This document shows, piece after piece, positions 28,226 to 37,738 of a stretch of DNA of 64,000 nt. The stretch spans positions 62,001-126,000 of the forward strand of contig NZ_ATWN01000006.1 in the NCBI RefSeq assembly GCF_000421265.1, given 5' to 3'. The stretch's first letter is position 1. Each line of letters opens with the position of its first letter. The stretch comes from Thalassospira lucentensis MCCC 1A00383 = DSM 14000 (GTDB lineage Bacteria > Pseudomonadota > Alphaproteobacteria > Rhodospirillales > Thalassospiraceae). The notes beneath the pieces are model-generated. The model was not told where the DNA came from, ran no database searches, and was given only the letters and a program-made list of their open reading frames with translations. The translations under genes were made by a program, and so were the position numbers.

Positions 28226-28533
28226 ACGGCCACTGTTTTGCGGTCACACGACCGTTGCCAGATCGAATTTTGCCCCGTTTGAACGGTAAATTCGCAATAT
28301 GACCGCCCGTAAGACGATTTAGGGCAGCAATCCTTTCCTTTGTGCAAATTCCATTCTTCTTATACAGTCAAAAATCGCTATATACAGACCAGTTGGTATG
28401 TAGCGGCTGTTTTGCGCATCTCGTTCATTTCCCTGTTTTCACTTTTAATAACAAGGGGATAAGCGAAATGAAATCTGCACACATAAGATAACCACGGGTG
28501 AATTTCGCCAAATACTCCGTGCCGGGCGAAAGG
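28226..28533. other. 308-bp spacer between MarR and LysE genes (convergent)
   Basis: No gene supported. It contains a weak hairpin CGGTC-ACAC-GACCG (28241-28254) after the MarR stop, without a T-run, and AT-rich DNA around 28340-28470. Nothing further recognised. Confidence 0.3.
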
Positions 28534-29205
28534 TCAGTGACGGGTGCCCGCACTGCTTTCTGGCATCTCAATCAGCGATAAAAGGGCCGCAGCAGCGATC
28601 AAAACAGCCCCGGAGACCCGTGCCACCACATTTGTCCCGCCGCGCTGCGCCAGCCAAGGCATCACCCGGGCGGCCCCCATCGCGTAAATCATTACGAATG
28701 TGTAATCAAGAACAACGAAGGTCACACCAAGGATCAGCAACTGCGGGATCAATGCGGCGGTCGGATCGACAAATTGCGGGAACAATGCGCCGAAGAACGC
28801 GATGGCCTTTGGATTACCCGCCGCAACCAGAAAACCCTCACGGAACAGTTTACGGCGACGGACGGGTTCATAGTGGCCCGCCGGGTTCGTTTTGATATCG
28901 TTCTGAACCTTGTTTGCCCTGGATTTGCGGAAAAGGGCTGTCAGCCCCATCACCAGAAGAAAACCAACCCCGCACCACTTCACAACCGCAAACGCCGTCA
29001 CCGACGTTGCCAAAAGCGCCCCAAGCCCAACAGCGGCAACCACCATCTGGATCATGTTTGCCGTCACATCGCCCAAGGCCGTCATCAAGGTCGGGCGGGC
29101 GCCATAGCGCAGCGCATGCGACATCCCGATCAGAACACTTGGCCCCGGTGTCAGGACCAGCAAAAAGACAAGAACGGTAAAACTCAGCCAGGTTTCAAAC
29201 GGCAT
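28534..29205 (-). CDS. LysE/RhtB-family amino-acid exporter, second copy
   Basis: Translocator with about six TM segments. The start at 29205 (MPFETWLSFTVLVFLLVL) gives 223 residues. Family motifs include VLTPGPSVLIGMSHALRYG and GNPKAIAFFGALFPQFVD. A stretch of basic residues (KSRANKVQNDIKTN) forms the cytoplasmic loop. It belongs to the same family as the exporter at 14.9-15.6 kb but is not a close duplicate. Substrate unknown; it stands as a single gene. Confidence 0.9.
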   Translation of the reverse strand: MPFETWLSFTVLVFLLVLTPGPSVLIGMSHALRYGARPTLMTALGDVTANMIQMVVAAVGLGALLATSVTAFAVVKWCGVGFLLVMGLTALFRKSRANKVQNDIKTNPAGHYEPVRRRKLFREGFLVAAGNPKAIAFFGALFPQFVDPTAALIPQLLILGVTFVVLDYTFVMIYAMGAARVMPWLAQRGGTNVVARVSGAVLIAAAALLSLIEMPESSAGTRH

Positions 29206-29443
29206 GATAGGCGATCTCCGGTGCAAAGGACGTCATCGGCATATCACGCCATTCCGATTGCACAAGTGCATGTTGTGCAATGCCCCATGACAATGCGTCA
29301 TCGCGCCCGGATCAGCCGCGAAGATTAAAGATCACAGGCTATAAAACCCGCCACAGGATAAACCGGTAGCACCGCCGAAGCATTGCAACCGGTTCATATG
29401 GAGGTCGGGTCAGGAGGTCATTGCAAAGGGAGTGCGAACAGCG

Positions 29444-30139
29444 TTAGCGTTTTTTGGCATCGCCCGGCCAATGATCATAGAATTTGCGAACCTGAACGGA
29501 GCGCAGGGTATCTGGCGGCAAGATAGCTTGTGCCGTTTTCTGCAACTGGAACTGAAGGGCCGAGAAATAGCGGTTCGGCACGGGTGCAAACGGGCTAAAG
29601 GGTGGCTCGGGTGTGATTTCCTCACCTTTTTCGGCCGCTTCTTCGGCGGCGTCTGCTTCGGCCTGAAGTTCTTCTTCGGTTTTGGCAGGCGGGGGTGGCA
29701 ACAAGGCCGGCGCATCAAACTTAAAGCCGCGCTTGCCCGGTTCGCGGGTTTCGAAACGGTTCTGGGTATCGCGATACATCAAACGTTGCAGTTCAACCAA
29801 AAACGCATTGATGATTTTTGGCATCCGGCTTTCGATCACCTCGACATCCTGTTTGGTCGCGGCCTCAAGCCAGATGTTGAATACCAACTGGCGAATGGTG
29901 CCCGATTTTGGCAGAACCACGGTCAGCGACACCGGATCGGGGATGATAACTGTATCAGGGATGACAGGTTCGGTGGGAGCGTCTTCCTCGGCGGCGGGTT
30001 CGTTCTTGGTCGAGGCATCCGCCGACGGGACCGCGCCCAACAAGACAAACGTGCTGAACAGTCCGGCGATCATGCACAGAACGACGCGTTTAAAGATCGT
30101 GGTATTGGCACTGGTTTTTGGCTGCTGGAAGGTCGCCAT
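29444..30139 (-). CDS. FliL-like protein with acidic proline-rich insertion
   Basis: Protein of 231 residues with an N-terminal membrane segment (VVLCMIAGLFSTFVLLGAV) and a periplasmic domain. The blocks SLTVVLPKSGTIRQLVFNIWLEAATKQDVEVIES and RMPKIINAFLVELQRL match the FliL fold (an intermediate helix flanked by strands), and the end reads LPPDTLRSVQVRKFYDHW, like FliL's last strand. Between the two halves lies an insertion of about 60 residues rich in Pro, Glu and Ala. FliL stabilises flagellar stators. There are no flagellar genes nearby, so the role here is unsure. Confidence 0.55.
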   Translation of the reverse strand: MATFQQPKTSANTTIFKRVVLCMIAGLFSTFVLLGAVPSADASTKNEPAAEEDAPTEPVIPDTVIIPDPVSLTVVLPKSGTIRQLVFNIWLEAATKQDVEVIESRMPKIINAFLVELQRLMYRDTQNRFETREPGKRGFKFDAPALLPPPPAKTEEELQAEADAAEEAAEKGEEITPEPPFSPFAPVPNRYFSALQFQLQKTAQAILPPDTLRSVQVRKFYDHWPGDAKKR

Positions 30140-30221
30140 CAACGGTATGCCCCTTTTCTTTCCATGTTATCAGTATCTTATTGGCATTCTTATAGCATCT
30201 TTTACGTGCATATGTCTGCCA

Positions 30222-31856
30222 TCAGTTACTGACAAAATCTGTCCCGGCCGCACGCAGATCAAGGGCGGCCGCCAGAAGCGCCTTGGTATAGGGTTGCTGC
30301 GGATGATCAAACACATCTGCCGCCGCTCCGCTTTCGACCAGTTTGCCGCCCTGCATCACCATCACCCGATGTGAAAGCGCACGCACCACCCGCAAATCAT
30401 GGCTGATAAACAGATAGGCCATTTTGTGGCGTGCCTGCAAATCGCGGAGCAATTCAACAATTTGCGCCTGTACCGACATATCAAGGGCCGACGTTGGTTC
30501 ATCCAGTACGATAAAGCGCGGCTTTAGGACCAATGCGCGGGCAATCGAGATGCGTTGGCGCTGACCCCCGGAAAATTCATGCGGATAGCGGTCCATGGCA
30601 TTTTGCGGCAGGTCGACCTCAACAAGCGCCTCGGAAATGCGTTTTTGACGCTCGGCCGGGGTTAAGTCCGGTTCATGGATTTCAAGCCCCTCCCCGACGA
30701 TCTGGGCGATGGACATGCGCGGGCTGAGTGACCCGAACGGGTCCTGAAACACCACCTGCATGTCGCGGCGCAGAGTGCGTAAATCTGCCCCGGTGAATTT
30801 GCGGACATCCTTGCCGCCAAACCGGATCTCGCCATTGGATTTCAACAGGCGCAGGATCGCCATCGCAAGGGTCGTCTTGCCCGATCCACTTTCCCCGACA
30901 ATACCAAGCGTTTCGCCCTGCTTCAATGTCAGTGAAATATGATCGACCGCATCAAGGTAGCTTTCGGGGCGGCCAAGCAATCCTTTGCGGCCAATCGGAA
31001 AGCGCACCTGAATGTTACTGGTTTCAAGAAGGTCGGCGGCATTTTCAGGCAAAGCCGGTGCATTGCCACTTGGCACGGCGGCCAATAGTTTCTGGGTATA
31101 GGGGTGCTGTGGACTTTCAAACAATCCATGGCCTGTTCCGCGTTCGACGATCTCGCCGTCTTTCATCACACAGACGTTTTGCGCCATTTTCTGCACGATT
31201 TGCAGATCATGGGTGATCAGCAACAAGCCCATGCCAAGTTTGTTCTGCAAATCTTGTAGCAGTTCAAGAATCTGGGCCTGAATGGTGACGTCCAATGCCG
31301 TGGTCGGTTCATCCGCAATCAGAAGTTCCGGTTCGTTGGCAAGCGCCATGGCAATCATGACGCGTTGACGCTGCCCGCCCGATAGCTCATGGGGCAGGGC
31401 CCTCAACCGTGACGACGGATCGGGGATGCCAACCAGGTCAAGCAGTTCGAGAATACGTGCGCGTGCCTTACCGCCACGCAATCCTTTATGCAGCAGCAAC
31501 ACCTCGCCGATCTGCTTTTCAATATTATGCAGCGGATTAAGCGAGGTCATCGGTTCCTGAAAGATCATCGAAATCCGGTTGCCCCGGATTTGGCGCAGCG
31601 TGCGTTCATCCGCCCCGACCATTTCCGTACCATCAAAGGTGATCGAGCCCGATGGATGGGTCGCACGCGGATAGGGCAGCAATTGCAGGATCGAAAGGGC
31701 GGTGACCGATTTGCCTGATCCGCTTTCGCCGACAAGGGCCATGGTTTCCCCGCGCCCCATCGAAAATGAAATGCCCTTAACTGCGGGAATACCGGCAAAG
31801 CTTGCCGAAAGGTCGCTTACCGCCAGAAGCGGCTGTGTCGATTGGGGGGTCGTCAT
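30222..31856 (-). CDS. yejF: peptide ABC transporter ATPase, two fused nucleotide-binding domains (YejF)
   Basis: Cytoplasmic ATPase of 544 residues with two complete ABC modules. Each has Walker A (GESGSGKSVTALSIL and GESGSGKTTLAMAIL), a signature (ELSGGQRQRVMIAMAL and EFSGGQRQRISIARAL) and Walker B (LLIADEPTTALD and FIVLDEPTSALD). The ATG at 31856 is chosen because AGGAG lies 6 nt before it. The fused design is the hallmark of YejF, which powers uptake of oligopeptides and microcin C. It is the last of the yejA-B-E-F operon, starting 9 bp after yejE's stop. Confidence 0.93.
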   Translation of the reverse strand: MTTPQSTQPLLAVSDLSASFAGIPAVKGISFSMGRGETMALVGESGSGKSVTALSILQLLPYPRATHPSGSITFDGTEMVGADERTLRQIRGNRISMIFQEPMTSLNPLHNIEKQIGEVLLLHKGLRGGKARARILELLDLVGIPDPSSRLRALPHELSGGQRQRVMIAMALANEPELLIADEPTTALDVTIQAQILELLQDLQNKLGMGLLLITHDLQIVQKMAQNVCVMKDGEIVERGTGHGLFESPQHPYTQKLLAAVPSGNAPALPENAADLLETSNIQVRFPIGRKGLLGRPESYLDAVDHISLTLKQGETLGIVGESGSGKTTLAMAILRLLKSNGEIRFGGKDVRKFTGADLRTLRRDMQVVFQDPFGSLSPRMSIAQIVGEGLEIHEPDLTPAERQKRISEALVEVDLPQNAMDRYPHEFSGGQRQRISIARALVLKPRFIVLDEPTSALDMSVQAQIVELLRDLQARHKMAYLFISHDLRVVRALSHRVMVMQGGKLVESGAAADVFDHPQQPYTKALLAAALDLRAAGTDFVSN

Positions 31857-31865
31857 AGCCAACTC

Positions 31866-32897
31866 CTAGAACGTTTTGCGCGGGTCAAAGGCATCGCGCA
31901 CCGCCTCGCCGATGAAGATCAACAAACTTAACATCAACGCGATGGCAAAGAAGGCGGTCAGGCCAAGCCACGGGGCCTGAAGATTGTTTTTACCCTGTGC
32001 GAGCAGTTCCCCAAGCGATGGCGATCCGGGTGGCATGCCAAGCCCCAGGAAATCAAGCGAGGTTAGTGCCACAATCGAACCATTCAAAACAAACGGCAGG
32101 AAGGTAATGGTCGCGACCATCGCATTGGGCAAAACATGGCGATACATGATCCGGGTATCTGTCATGCCAAGCGCACGGGCCGCGCGGACATATTCAAGAT
32201 TACGCGCACGCAGGAATTCAGCACGGACAAGGCCGGTCAAACTCATCCAGCTAAACAGCACAAGAATAAACAGCAAGGTCCAGAACCCCGGTGCAAACAG
32301 GCTGGCAAGAATGATCAGGATGAACAGTTGCGGCAAGCCAGACCAGATTTCGATCACGCGCTGCGCACCCAAATCAACCCAGCCGCCGAAATAGCCCTGC
32401 ACCGCACCGGCCGCAATGCCAATCACTGAACTGATCGCGGTGAGCGCCAGACCAAACAGGATCGATATCCTAAAGCCGTAAATCAACCGGGCAAGCACAT
32501 CGCGCCCAAGATCATCGGTGCCGAGCCAATGGCGAGCCGACGGCGAGGCCGGTTGAGGTTCGCGCATTTGAAAATCGATGGTGTTGTAAGAAAACGGAAT
32601 CGGCGGCCAGATGGCAAAGCCGTGGTCCTCGATCTTGCCAAGGATATAGGGGTCGTAAAAATCCGTCTCGACGTCAAAATCCCCGCCATAGGCGGTTTCG
32701 GGATGGTCTGAGAGGATCGGCACATACCAGTTGTCGTCAAATTTGACGAAAATCGGTTTGTCATTGGCGACAAATTCAGCCGCCAGACAGATGACAAACA
32801 AAATGGCAAAGATCACAAGCGACCAGTATCCGCGTTTGTTGGCGCGGAAGTTGACCATGCGACGTTTGTTAAGCGGGGATAAAATGATGTTTGGCAT
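31866..32897 (-). CDS. yejE: peptide ABC transporter permease (YejE)
   Basis: Inner-membrane permease of about 343 residues of the OppC/YejE type. The ATG at 32897 follows GGAGG by 7 nt. An N-terminal TM (YWSLVIFAILFVICLAAEF) is followed by a long periplasmic segment containing FDVETDFYDPYI, characteristic of YejE, then about five TM helices with the transport loop EYVRAARALGMTDTRIMYRHVLPNA (EAA motif). It pairs with yejB as the translocation path. Only 2 bp separate it from the yejB stop. Confidence 0.93.
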   Translation of the reverse strand: MPNIILSPLNKRRMVNFRANKRGYWSLVIFAILFVICLAAEFVANDKPIFVKFDDNWYVPILSDHPETAYGGDFDVETDFYDPYILGKIEDHGFAIWPPIPFSYNTIDFQMREPQPASPSARHWLGTDDLGRDVLARLIYGFRISILFGLALTAISSVIGIAAGAVQGYFGGWVDLGAQRVIEIWSGLPQLFILIILASLFAPGFWTLLFILVLFSWMSLTGLVRAEFLRARNLEYVRAARALGMTDTRIMYRHVLPNAMVATITFLPFVLNGSIVALTSLDFLGLGMPPGSPSLGELLAQGKNNLQAPWLGLTAFFAIALMLSLLIFIGEAVRDAFDPRKTF

Positions 32898-32899
32898 GA

Positions 32900-34015
32900 T
32901 CAATCCTCCCGCGCATCAAAGTTGATCCGGGGATCAACGAAGTGATAGCTGAGATCGCTGATCAGGTTGAGCACAAGCCCAAACAGCGTGAACAGATAAA
33001 GGGTGGCAAACATCACCGGATAGTCCCGCTTCATCACCGCTTCAAAGCCGAGCAACCCAAGCCCGTCGAGCGAGAAAATCACTTCAATCAGGACCGAGCC
33101 AGTAAACAGCAAGCCGATCAAGGCACTTGGGAAACCGGCAATCACCAGCAACATGGCATTGCGAAACACATGGCCATAGAGAACCCGTTTTTCCGTCAGG
33201 CCCTTGGCGCGGGCGGTGACGACATATTGCTTGTTGATTTCATCAAGAAACGAGTTCTTGGTCAACATTGTCAGGGTGGTAAAGCCGCCAATCGTAAGGG
33301 CGGTAATCGGCAAGGCCAGATGCCAGAAATAATCGCCGATTTTGCCCAGAAGTGACATTTCATCAAAATCCGATGAGGTTAATCCCCGAAGTGGGAACAG
33401 ATCGAAATACGTCCCCCCGGCAAACACCACAATCAGCATCACGGCAAACAGGAAGCCCGGAATGGCATAGCCGACAATGATCGCCGCCGACGACCAGACA
33501 TCAAAGTTTGATCCATCGCGCACCGCCTTTGCGACACCAAGGGGGACGGAGACCATATAAATGATCAGTGTTGACCAAAGACCCAGCGAAATCGATACCG
33601 GCATTTTGTCGACCACAAGATCAATGACATCGCGGTCCTGAAAATAGCTTTGGCCAAAATCGAACGTCAGATAGTTTTTCATCATGATCCAGAAGCGTTC
33701 ATAGGCCGGTTTATCAAACCCGAATTGCTTTTCAAGCTGGCTGATGATTTCAGGATCAAGCCCCTGTGCGCCGCGATAGGTCGAGGTCGAGGAAAAGTTG
33801 TTGCTTCCCCCGCCGTTGCCACCGCCGCCGCCGCCACTTTCAGCGCCCTGATTGCTGATGCGTGCGGTTGCGGACACATCAGCCCCCTGAAGCTGCGCGA
33901 CGATTTGTTCAACCGGGCCGCCGGGGGCAAATTGAATGATCGCAAAGTTCAGCACCATGATGCCAAACAAGGTGACCGGGATCAGCAAAAGGCGGCGCAG
34001 GATATAATTCAGCAT
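32900..34015 (-). CDS. yejB: peptide ABC transporter permease (YejB)
   Basis: Inner-membrane permease of 371 residues of the OppB/YejB type, starting [19 protein letters not shown]. The EAA loop is visible as [25 protein letters not shown]. Between the first TM and the rest, at about residues 55-85, there is a Gly/Ser-rich stretch ([19 protein letters not shown]), longer than in typical YejB proteins and probably a flexible periplasmic loop. It starts 3 bp after the yejA stop, so translation is probably coupled. Confidence 0.93.
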   Translation of the reverse strand: MLNYILRRLLLIPVTLFGIMVLNFAIIQFAPGGPVEQIVAQLQGADVSATARISNQGAESGGGGGGNGGGSNNFSSTSTYRGAQGLDPEIISQLEKQFGFDKPAYERFWIMMKNYLTFDFGQSYFQDRDVIDLVVDKMPVSISLGLWSTLIIYMVSVPLGVAKAVRDGSNFDVWSSAAIIVGYAIPGFLFAVMLIVVFAGGTYFDLFPLRGLTSSDFDEMSLLGKIGDYFWHLALPITALTIGGFTTLTMLTKNSFLDEINKQYVVTARAKGLTEKRVLYGHVFRNAMLLVIAGFPSALIGLLFTGSVLIEVIFSLDGLGLLGFEAVMKRDYPVMFATLYLFTLFGLVLNLISDLSYHFVDPRINFDARED

Positions 34016-34018
34016 TGC

Positions 34019-36085
34019 CTAGTACCCCCCCTTGTTAAGCTTTCGGGATTTTTCGGGATCAATCCACCAGGTCATGACCGAGGTGCCCTTAAGCGGCACG
34101 GTATCAGGCCGTCCAAACACATCCCAATAGGCCATCCGATCCCCGCCAAGATAATATTGCGGGATCACGTAAAATCCCCATTGCAGCACCCGATCAAGGG
34201 CGCGCACGCGCTGCACCAGCGTTTCACGATTATCGGCATCAATCACAAGCCCGATCAGTTCATCAATCACCGGGTCGCTGATTCCGGCAAAATTCCGCGT
34301 GCCGGGCTGATTGGCCGCCGATGATGACCAGAAGATTTGCTGCTCATTGCCCGGCGACAGGCTTTGTTGCCACCAAAACGTCGTCATATCGAAATCATAG
34401 GCCTGAATGCGGTTGATCCACTGCCCGGTATCAATCAGACGGATATCAAGTGTGACGCCAAGCTGACGCAGGCGGGCCTTGAGGACCAGTGCGATTTTTT
34501 CTAACCCCGGCTGGCGGATGATCAGTTCAAAGCGGAACGGTTGGCCGGTTTTGCTGTTGATCAATTGCTGATCGCGCAATTCCCAGCCAGCTTCTTGCAG
34601 AAGCTTGATCGAATGACGCAAAGCTTCGCGTCGGCCATTGGGTGGATCGAAATTGGGCAGATATGGTGGTTCGGTAAACAGTTCAGGGGGAAGCTTACTT
34701 TTGAAGCCCTTGAGGATGCCAAGTTCTTCGCCGGTCGGAAGACCGGTTGCGGCCAGTTCGGAATTGGCGAAATAGCTGACGTTGCGCTTATACGCGCCAT
34801 AAAACATCGCCCGGTTCAGCCATTCAAAGTCAAAGGCATATTGCAAGGCTTCGCGCACCCGGCGGTCGGAAAACAGCGGTTTTCGGGTGTTAAACACATA
34901 GGCCTGCATGCCGTTTGGCAGATTATCGGGCAGGAATTCTTTTTTGATCTCGCCGTTTTGCACGGCGGGTGTGTTGTAGGCCGTGTTCCATTCGCGCGAC
35001 GAATGTTCGCTTCGGACCAGATATTCACCGGCAAAGAATGCCTGACGTTCAACATCCAGATCACGGTACGTGTCATAGCGGATGGTATCAAAATTATTGC
35101 TGCCGCGGTTGACCGGCAAATCGGCCGCCCAGTAATCCTTTACCCGTTCATAGGTGATGCGTCGCCCGGCTTCGATACTTTGTATCTTATAGGCACCACT
35201 TCCCACGGGAATATCGAATGTGGTCTTTGAAAAATCGCGCCCTTCCCAATAATGTTTGGGCATGATCGCCAAGTCGGCAACGATCATCGGCAATTCGCGG
35301 TTATTGCCCGGTTTGAAGTCAAACCGCACGGTGAGATCATCAAGCGCCTCGACCTTATCGACCTGGGCATAATACTGGCGATAGACCGGGCTGCCCTTTT
35401 CGATCAGGATATTGAACGAAAAGACGACATCGTCGGCGGTGATGTCGGTGCCGTCCTGAAAGCGCGCACGCGGATCAAGATGGAAAATGGCAAAGGACCG
35501 GTCGGCGGGGTATTCGATGCTGCGCGCGATCAGGCCATAATGCGTGCTGGGCTCGTCGGCACTTCCGACCATCAGACTGTCATACATCAGGCCAAGCCCG
35601 GAGGCGGCTGTGCCCTTCAGGGTATAGGGATTTAACGTGTCAAACGAAACACTTGAGCCTTGTACCAGTGTACCGCCCTTCGGCGCATTGGGATTGACGT
35701 AATCAAAACTCCGGAAATCCGGCCCGTATTTCATATCGCCATACAGCGAGATGCCATGGGACACGGTGGTGACAGGCGCCAGTTGCTCTTCATCAACCGA
35801 TATGGTCGGTGCAGCAACGATTTTTGGCATTTCCTCGGCCTGTGCCGGAACAGAAAACGTCAAAAAGGCCCCTATTGCGATGCCCGATCCAATGCCCGCA
35901 AGCCTGCGGGGCAATGATCTGGTGATCGTTTTGGTGTCAGTCACGGCCCGCGTGACAGCATGCGCGATCATCTGACTAATCGTCTTTCCCCTGATCTGGT
36001 CTGGTCTGGTCTTTTTTGCGACATTCAAAACAGCGCGAACCCATTGCGATGCCCCGTGAAGCAACATGATCACGATACCGGACAT
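34019..36085 (-). CDS. yejA: extracellular peptide-binding protein of the Yej transporter (YejA)
   Basis: Periplasmic SBP family 5 protein. The reading frame opens with an unusual long N-terminus; the real start may be the ATG at 35971, giving about 650 residues, since the signal sequence (RRLAGIGSGIAIGAFLTF, cleavage near VPAQA) follows that Met. Mature motifs include HGISLYGDMKYGPDFRSFDYVNPNAPKGG, the family's N-terminal signature, and PLKGTSVMTWWIDP at the end. It captures peptides for YejBEF. It heads the operon, 100 bp downstream of a LysR gene on the same strand. Confidence 0.93.
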   Translation of the reverse strand: MSGIVIMLLHGASQWVRAVLNVAKKTRPDQIRGKTISQMIAHAVTRAVTDTKTITRSLPRRLAGIGSGIAIGAFLTFSVPAQAEEMPKIVAAPTISVDEEQLAPVTTVSHGISLYGDMKYGPDFRSFDYVNPNAPKGGTLVQGSSVSFDTLNPYTLKGTAASGLGLMYDSLMVGSADEPSTHYGLIARSIEYPADRSFAIFHLDPRARFQDGTDITADDVVFSFNILIEKGSPVYRQYYAQVDKVEALDDLTVRFDFKPGNNRELPMIVADLAIMPKHYWEGRDFSKTTFDIPVGSGAYKIQSIEAGRRITYERVKDYWAADLPVNRGSNNFDTIRYDTYRDLDVERQAFFAGEYLVRSEHSSREWNTAYNTPAVQNGEIKKEFLPDNLPNGMQAYVFNTRKPLFSDRRVREALQYAFDFEWLNRAMFYGAYKRNVSYFANSELAATGLPTGEELGILKGFKSKLPPELFTEPPYLPNFDPPNGRREALRHSIKLLQEAGWELRDQQLINSKTGQPFRFELIIRQPGLEKIALVLKARLRQLGVTLDIRLIDTGQWINRIQAYDFDMTTFWWQQSLSPGNEQQIFWSSSAANQPGTRNFAGISDPVIDELIGLVIDADNRETLVQRVRALDRVLQWGFYVIPQYYLGGDRMAYWDVFGRPDTVPLKGTSVMTWWIDPEKSRKLNKGGY

Positions 36086-36185
36086 CCTGTCATCCTGATA
36101 CTACCGTTTCAGTTCGTTCATTAGAACCGCTTCAGTGCATAAATGAAGGATAAAATGGTGCATTTTCAAGGCATCATCACGTTAT

Positions 36186-37100
36186 TTAGTCTTTCTGTGC
36201 CAATTTTCTTCTTTCGGTTTCAAGTCGGATTTCCGCCATCAACCAATTGCGAAAGGCCCGGACCTTACGCCGTTCCAATCGGCCTTCGGGGTAGCACAGC
36301 GAATAGGCATAGGGGCTGTCGACCGGCAAGTTGAACGGCACGGTCAAGCGGTTGGTGACAACATATTCGCCGATCATCGCCGGGTCCGAAATCACCACGC
36401 CAAAGCCACTTGCCGCAGCCTCCATCGCCATATCAAGAGTGGCAAAGACCGGGCCACGATCCGCATCGACCCCCTTGATCCCGGTTTCGGCCAGCCAGAT
36501 CCGCCAATCTTCGCGTGAGGCCGAACAGTGCAACAAGGTCACATCGCCAAGGTCTTCGGGGTTTTTAAGCTGCTTGGCCAAGTTGGGGTGACAGACCGGC
36601 AGCAATCGTTCGCCGGTCAGAAATTCGTGCACCAGTTGTTCGTCCTGAATGTCGGCGAACCGGATGGCGATGTCTGTTTCGTTAAAATCGACCGGGGCCT
36701 TGTCATCATTATAGGTGCCCAGTTGCACCTGAAGATCGGGGTGTTCCATCTGAAACCGGCCGAGACGCGGCACGATCCAGCGCATGGAAAAGGTCAGCGG
36801 GGCGAGCACACGCAACTGGGTGTCATCGGCGCGGTCCTCGACCTTGGCCACCGTTTGTTCGATCGCATCAAAGGCCGGGGTCAAGCCAAGCAACAGGTTC
36901 CGCCCGGCACGTGTCAGTTTCAAACTGCGGTGCTGCCGATCAAACAGTTTCCGCCCAAGGACATCTTCAAGGTGTTGCACCTGTCGGCTGACGGCCCCTT
37001 GGGTCACGTTAAGCTCATGTGACGCTTTGGTGAAACTTTCAAGACGACCGGCCACTTCAAAGGCACGAAGCGCATTTAACGGCAAAGGGCGACGTTTCAT
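36186..37100 (-). CDS. LysR-family regulator, GcvA-like
   Basis: Regulator of 304 residues: N-terminal winged helix (NALRAFEVAGRLESFTKASHEL, NVTQGAVSRQVQHLEDVLGRKLF) and a C-terminal periplasmic-binding-like effector domain (YNDDKAPVDFNETDIAIRF). This N-terminus is the GcvA/AmpR subgroup signature. It lies directly upstream of yejA on the same strand, not divergent as most LysR targets are, so control of yejABEF is possible but not shown. Ligand unknown. Confidence 0.92.
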   Translation of the reverse strand: MKRRPLPLNALRAFEVAGRLESFTKASHELNVTQGAVSRQVQHLEDVLGRKLFDRQHRSLKLTRAGRNLLLGLTPAFDAIEQTVAKVEDRADDTQLRVLAPLTFSMRWIVPRLGRFQMEHPDLQVQLGTYNDDKAPVDFNETDIAIRFADIQDEQLVHEFLTGERLLPVCHPNLAKQLKNPEDLGDVTLLHCSASREDWRIWLAETGIKGVDADRGPVFATLDMAMEAAASGFGVVISDPAMIGEYVVTNRLTVPFNLPVDSPYAYSLCYPEGRLERRKVRAFRNWLMAEIRLETERRKLAQKD

Positions 37101-37266
37101 GAGGATGACTTTGCATGACTAAAACTCATACAATGATGACTAAAGATGGTTTGAGCGCAAGTGTTTTTAGGCTTAACCCTGAGTTTAGAAGAATTCAGAG
37201 ACACAAAACACAGACACTCGGCCGCGAATTGTTGAGAGCAGGCCGTAAGATTGAAGGAATGAGATC

Positions 37267-37476
37267 ATGGTCGCGATCACCAAAGATGCCGGTGCCTTTG
37301 TCACCACCCGTCGTCCAAACACCACCATCACCCTGATGGATATGCCGCGCCAGTGGGTTAAACGCTATGACCTGCGTCAGAAGCTGGCGGTGATGGACTC
37401 CCGTATGCTGCGCGATATTGGCTGGAACGTTTTTGACGCCCGTCGCGAAGCTGCAAAGCCATTCTGGAAAGCCTAG
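37267..37476 (+). CDS. DUF1127 small protein
   Basis: Basic protein of 69 residues ending in the DUF1127 motif: RQKLAVMDSRMLRDIGWNVFDARREA (the repeated Met/Leu and DIG core). GAAGGA lies 8 nt before the ATG. DUF1127 proteins are short arginine-rich RNA-binding-type or regulatory proteins common in alphaproteobacteria, with roles in stress and nutrient sensing in a few species. The longer N-terminus (about 25 residues before the motif) is mostly Thr/Arg/Pro. It is followed by a small open frame and a strong terminator. Confidence 0.85.
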   Translation: MVAITKDAGAFVTTRRPNTTITLMDMPRQWVKRYDLRQKLAVMDSRMLRDIGWNVFDARREAAKPFWKA

Positions 37477-37512
37477 GCTTTAAGCCTTTGCCCCAAACCA
37501 AAGAGATTTAAA

Positions 37513-37611
37513 ATGTCTGCCCGCATGTTTCGCCTTCAGGGGCCACTTTCATTCCCCTTGCAGGTTATTGACGCTCTGATGAGCGCTTTGAGAATCCCCA
37601 GCGCCAAATAA
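37513..37611 (+). CDS. 32-residue small ORF behind the DUF1127 gene
   Basis: ATG at 37513 with an AGAG-like site 9 nt upstream; the peptide starts MSARMFRLQG and ends ALRIPSAK. Gap to the DUF1127 stop is 36 bp. The stop codon sits in the loop of a 6-bp hairpin, AGCGCC-AAATAA-GGCGCT (37600-37617). I do not recognise the peptide. It could be a real small protein co-transcribed with DUF1127 or chance coding in a leader; only conservation would decide. Confidence 0.35.
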   Translation: MSARMFRLQGPLSFPLQVIDALMSALRIPSAK

Positions 37612-37675
37612 GGCGCTTATGTTTCGATCTCCCTGAACGCAACTCCAACTTCCCCCGTTGGAGCGTGCGCATATG

Positions 37676-37712
37676 AAAACCGGTCACATCCCTGTTGACC
37701 GGTTTTCTTTTT
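37676..37712 (+). terminator. intrinsic terminator after the DUF1127 unit
   Basis: Perfect 11-bp stem AAAACCGGTCA (37676-37686) and TGACCGGTTTT (37696-37706), 9-nt loop, then CTTTTTG. It also lies 33 bp past the stop of the convergent methyltransferase gene and could serve that side. A second hairpin, CTCCAAC/GTTGGAG (37643-37663), lies just before it. Confidence 0.85.
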
Positions 37713-37738
37713 GCGCAACGACGCAAGGCAGGTCCGCC

